Of a stretch of DNA of 6,919 nt, positions 5,819 through 6,919 are shown piece by piece (the stretch's first letter is position 1; each line of letters opens with the position of its first letter). A model generated the notes under the pieces. That model saw only the letters and a list, made by a program, of their open reading frames with translations, did no database searches and was not told the origin of the DNA. The position numbers and the translations under genes are program-made. The stretch comes from Oscillospiraceae bacterium (GTDB lineage Bacteria; Bacillota; Clostridia; Oscillospirales; Ruminococcaceae). The DNA lies in NCBI GenBank assembly GCA_029062865.1, contig JAIDPG010000305.1, forward strand, positions 1 through 6,919, given 5' to 3'.

Positions 5819-5847
5819 ATAATACAATAATTTTCATTATTTGTCAA
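5819..5847 (-). promoter_or_regulatory. Sigma-A type promoter for the deacetylase-bactofilin(-atp) genes
   Basis: On the minus strand TTGACA (5847-5842) is followed by a 17-nt spacer and TATTAT (5824-5819), with further TATAAT-like sequence just after. The -35 box is exact consensus. The spacer holds an inverted repeat AATAAT-GAAA-ATTATT (5841-5826). A second imperfect inverted repeat (5839-5865, arms ATTTGT.CAAT and ATTGTACAAAT) overlaps the -35 box. Both could serve as operators. This is the strongest promoter seen in the window. Confidence 0.85.
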
Positions 5848-5916
5848 TAGCAACATTGTACAAATCGTTACTTTTAGCGCAAAAATATGAGGTTAAGCGA
5901 CAAATTTACTTTGCGT

Positions 5917-5939
5917 TTTTTGTTGAATTTCAACAAAAA
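5917..5939. repeat. Perfect 10-bp inverted repeat between terminator and promoter
   Basis: TTTTTGTTGA and TCAACAAAAA flank a 3-nt centre. It lies between the isomerase terminator and the deacetylase promoter. There is no U-run after the stem on either strand, so it is a poor terminator by itself. A wider pairing of GCGTTTTTT (5913-5921) with AAAAAACGC (5955-5963) overlaps it. It could be a backup RNA hairpin or a DNA-binding site. Confidence 0.6.
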
Positions 5940-5950
5940 GTTTTCCTTCG

Positions 5951-5984
5951 AAAGAAAAAACGCCGCAAAAAGCGGCGGTTTTCC
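5951..5984 (-). terminator. Intrinsic terminator of the isomerase gene
   Basis: On the transcribed strand CGCCGC-TTTTT-GCGGCG forms a 6-bp GC-only stem (5977-5972 with 5966-5961), preceded by AAAAC and followed by a run of six U (5960-5955). The hairpin begins about 10 nt after the stop codon. It separates the isomerase from the next transcription unit. Confidence 0.93.
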
Positions 5985-5987
5985 AAA

Positions 5988-6464
5988 TTATTCCTCGACG
6001 ATATAAACACGCTTCATACGAACCTCTTGGAGCGGGCGGTCGTTATAATCCGTCTCGACCTCGGCGATCGCGTCCACCGCGTCCATTCCCTCGACCACTC
6101 TGCCGAACGCCGCGTACGATCCGTCAAGATGCGGCGCGTCCTCGTGCACAATAAAAAACTGGCTCGACGCGCTGTCGGGTTGGCGGCTTCTCGCCATCGA
6201 GATAACGCCGCGCTCGTGCTTCAGATCATTCGGCACGCCGTTCAGCGAAAACTCGCCCTTGATATGCTCTCCCGAGCCGCCCGTGCCGTTCCCGTCCGGG
6301 TCGCCGCCCTGTATCATAAACCCCTTGATCACGCGGTGGAAGATCAATCCGTTATAGAAGCCCTTTCCCACAAGCTTCAGAAAATTCGCGACTGTGACAG
6401 GCGCTTTTTCGGGATAAAGCTCAAGCTTTATCTCACCGCCGTTTTCTAACTCAATAACAACCAT
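5988..6464 (-). CDS. ppiB: Cyclophilin-type peptidyl-prolyl cis-trans isomerase
   Basis: This enzyme speeds cis-trans rotation about Xaa-Pro bonds and so assists protein folding. At 158 residues it is a single cyclophilin domain without signal peptide or membrane helix, so it should act in the cytoplasm. The signature FHRVIKGFMIQGGDPDGNG (42-60) contains the catalytic Arg44 and the pocket residues Phe49, Met50 and Gln52. SSQFFI (100-105) and HLDGSYAAFGRV (112-123) complete the pocket. The position of the cyclosporin-binding tryptophan of human CypA is His112 here, as in many small bacterial cyclophilins, so weak cyclosporin binding is expected. An AAGGAGG ribosome binding site lies 5 nt before the ATG. 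It stands alone between a terminator and the repeat-rich region upstream. Confidence 0.95.
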   Translation of the reverse strand: MVVIELENGGEIKLELYPEKAPVTVANFLKLVGKGFYNGLIFHRVIKGFMIQGGDPDGNGTGGSGEHIKGEFSLNGVPNDLKHERGVISMARSRQPDSASSQFFIVHEDAPHLDGSYAAFGRVVEGMDAVDAIAEVETDYNDRPLQEVRMKRVYIVEE

Positions 6465-6486
6465 AACTGCCTCCTTATTTTAATTT

Positions 6487-6600
6487 AAAATTTCAAAATC
6501 GCGTCACCGTATGCTCGCTCCGCGCTTCGCGCTCCGCTGCGCTACGCTGACGCGACCGGTCGAGATTTTCTTCGAAAATCTCGACACTTTTTGAAATTTT
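6487..6600. repeat. Nested inverted-repeat (three-way junction) element before the isomerase gene
   Basis: Outer arms AAAATTTCAAAA (6487-6498) and TTTTGAAATTTT (6589-6600) pair perfectly over 12 bp. Inside are two hairpins. One (6499-6555) is closed by TCGCGTCA/TGACGCGA and has a GC-rich interior built from CGCTCCGC and GCGCTTCGCGC pieces. The other (6559-6585) is a perfect 12-bp stem GTCGAGATTTTC/GAAAATCTCGAC with a TTC loop. The layout suits a folded RNA or a small non-autonomous mobile element. No target-site duplication is evident. It ends about 10 nt before the isomerase ribosome binding site. Confidence 0.75.
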
Positions 6601-6662
6601 ACACTTCGCTGGGTATGTTGCTGTTGTCTCCACGCGCCTTTGACACTTCGCGGGGAGCGTTG
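6597..6662. repeat. Imperfect 24-nt direct repeat pair
   Basis: Copies at 6597-6620 and 6639-6662 share the plus-strand frame TTTnACACTTCGCnGGG, three variable bases, then GTTG; the start points are 42 nt apart. The first copy overlaps the end of the nested inverted repeat. Read on the minus strand they create repeated PAKC peptides in a spurious frame. They may mark repeated insertion or slippage at this spot. Confidence 0.55.
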
Positions 6663-6681
6663 CGTTTAGTCGCAACGTCCC
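6653..6681. repeat. Hairpin with bulge
   Basis: GGGAGCGTTGCG (6653-6664) and CGCAACGTCCC (6671-6681) pair over 11 bp with one bulged base and a 6-nt loop TTTAGT. It overlaps the second direct repeat. There is no U-run on either strand, so a terminator role is unlikely. Confidence 0.6.
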
Positions 6682-6919
6682 TTAATTGCGCCGCCGATAT
6701 GTGCTGCTCCCGCAAACAGTCGCGTTGACCGCGCCACCAACGGAGAACGCTGAAAATACACTTCCTTGACAAGACAGCGCGCGAACGTGAGCGCGTTGCC
6801 GCGGGAACAGCGCTTCAAAAAACAATCAACCTCAATAGCCAGTTTCACCACCGCTACCCCGTGCCCAAACACCCTTGCCGCTCAAAGCCACGTGAAAAAG
6901 CGGGCGAAGAGGGGTGGAG

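Larger units (their letters stand above)
6465..6919. other. Gene-free, repeat-bearing region upstream of the isomerase
   Basis: No convincing gene lies in these 455 nt. The part from 6487 to 6600 is a nested inverted-repeat element and 6597-6681 holds direct repeats and a hairpin. From about 6682 to 6919 I see no clear motif, tRNA or known RNA. A 68-codon minus-strand frame (6872-6666) opens with GTG, has no good ribosome binding site and resembles no family I know. A 60-codon frame (6675-6493) runs through the repeats. No clear promoter for the isomerase is visible. The region may be an interspersed repeat or a decayed element. Confidence 0.6.

Noticed and set aside
6559..6593. 12-bp hairpin followed by ACACTTTTT as a plus-strand terminator
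   Set aside because: There is no plus-strand gene for it to serve, the T-run starts 2-4 nt away from the stem, and it is better explained as part of the nested inverted repeat.
6493..6675. 60-codon minus-strand frame as a small gene
   Set aside because: Its sequence comes from the direct repeats and the nested inverted repeat (duplicated PAKC pieces and Arg/Ser/Glu-rich end), so it is a chance opening.
6766..6794. Plus-strand TTGACA at 6766-6771 as a promoter
   Set aside because: No AT-rich -10 box lies at 16-18 nt (the sequence there is GC-rich), and no plus-strand gene follows.
6666..6872. 68-codon minus-strand frame as a small hypothetical gene
   Set aside because: It starts with GTG without a suitable ribosome binding site, opens only after a stop just upstream, has no recognisable motif, and its end runs into a hairpin.

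Overview
The window reads as a stretch of chromosome from an anaerobic, Gram-positive-type bacterium, most likely Clostridia (Firmicutes/Bacillota). The grounds are strong purine-rich Shine-Dalgarno sites, the ATP synthase gene order atpZ-atpI-atpB-atpE-atpF-atpH-atpA, a c subunit with a Na+-type ion site, and a bactofilin paired with a membrane-anchored NodB-type deacetylase. This placement is inference from gene content; no rRNA or other phylogenetic marker is present. All convincing genes lie on the minus strand, so transcription runs from high to low coordinates.

In transcription order: (1) 6919-6465 is a 455-nt stretch with no convincing gene. It holds a hairpin, a pair of imperfect direct repeats and a nested inverted-repeat element that ends just before the ribosome binding site of the next gene. 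(2) 6464-5988 is a cytoplasmic cyclophilin-type peptidyl-prolyl isomerase, followed at once by a textbook intrinsic terminator. (3) 5950-5658 is an AT-rich intergenic region with a near-consensus sigma-A promoter and a leader of about 155 nt. Two copies of a 22-23-nt element flank two 9-bp pairings arranged in pseudoknot order. (4) 5657-4353 is a membrane-anchored polysaccharide deacetylase with a coiled coil and four roughly 29-residue repeats before the catalytic domain. (5) 4301-3213 is a bactofilin with a long Asn/Gln/Gly/Tyr-rich disordered region. (6) 3151-1 is the F1Fo ATP synthase operon: atpZ, atpI, atpB, atpE, atpF, atpH and the first 20 codons of atpA.

How the genes fit together: the six complete atp genes make the Fo sector (a, c, b), the delta subunit of the stalk and two accessory membrane proteins, so the window holds the membrane half of the machine; the remaining F1 genes are expected beyond the left edge. 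The bactofilin and the deacetylase look like a cell-envelope pair: a cytoplasmic scaffold and a surface enzyme acting on wall polysaccharide. I see no terminator between the deacetylase and atpA, and the only strong promoter is the one before the deacetylase. Wall and energy genes may therefore share a transcript, although a weaker promoter nearer atpZ cannot be excluded.

The most interesting points are the two-carboxylate ion site of the c subunit (a sodium rotor signature), the structured leader with its flanking duplicated element, the repeat-rich bactofilin/deacetylase pair, and the unexplained repeat-bearing region at the right end.
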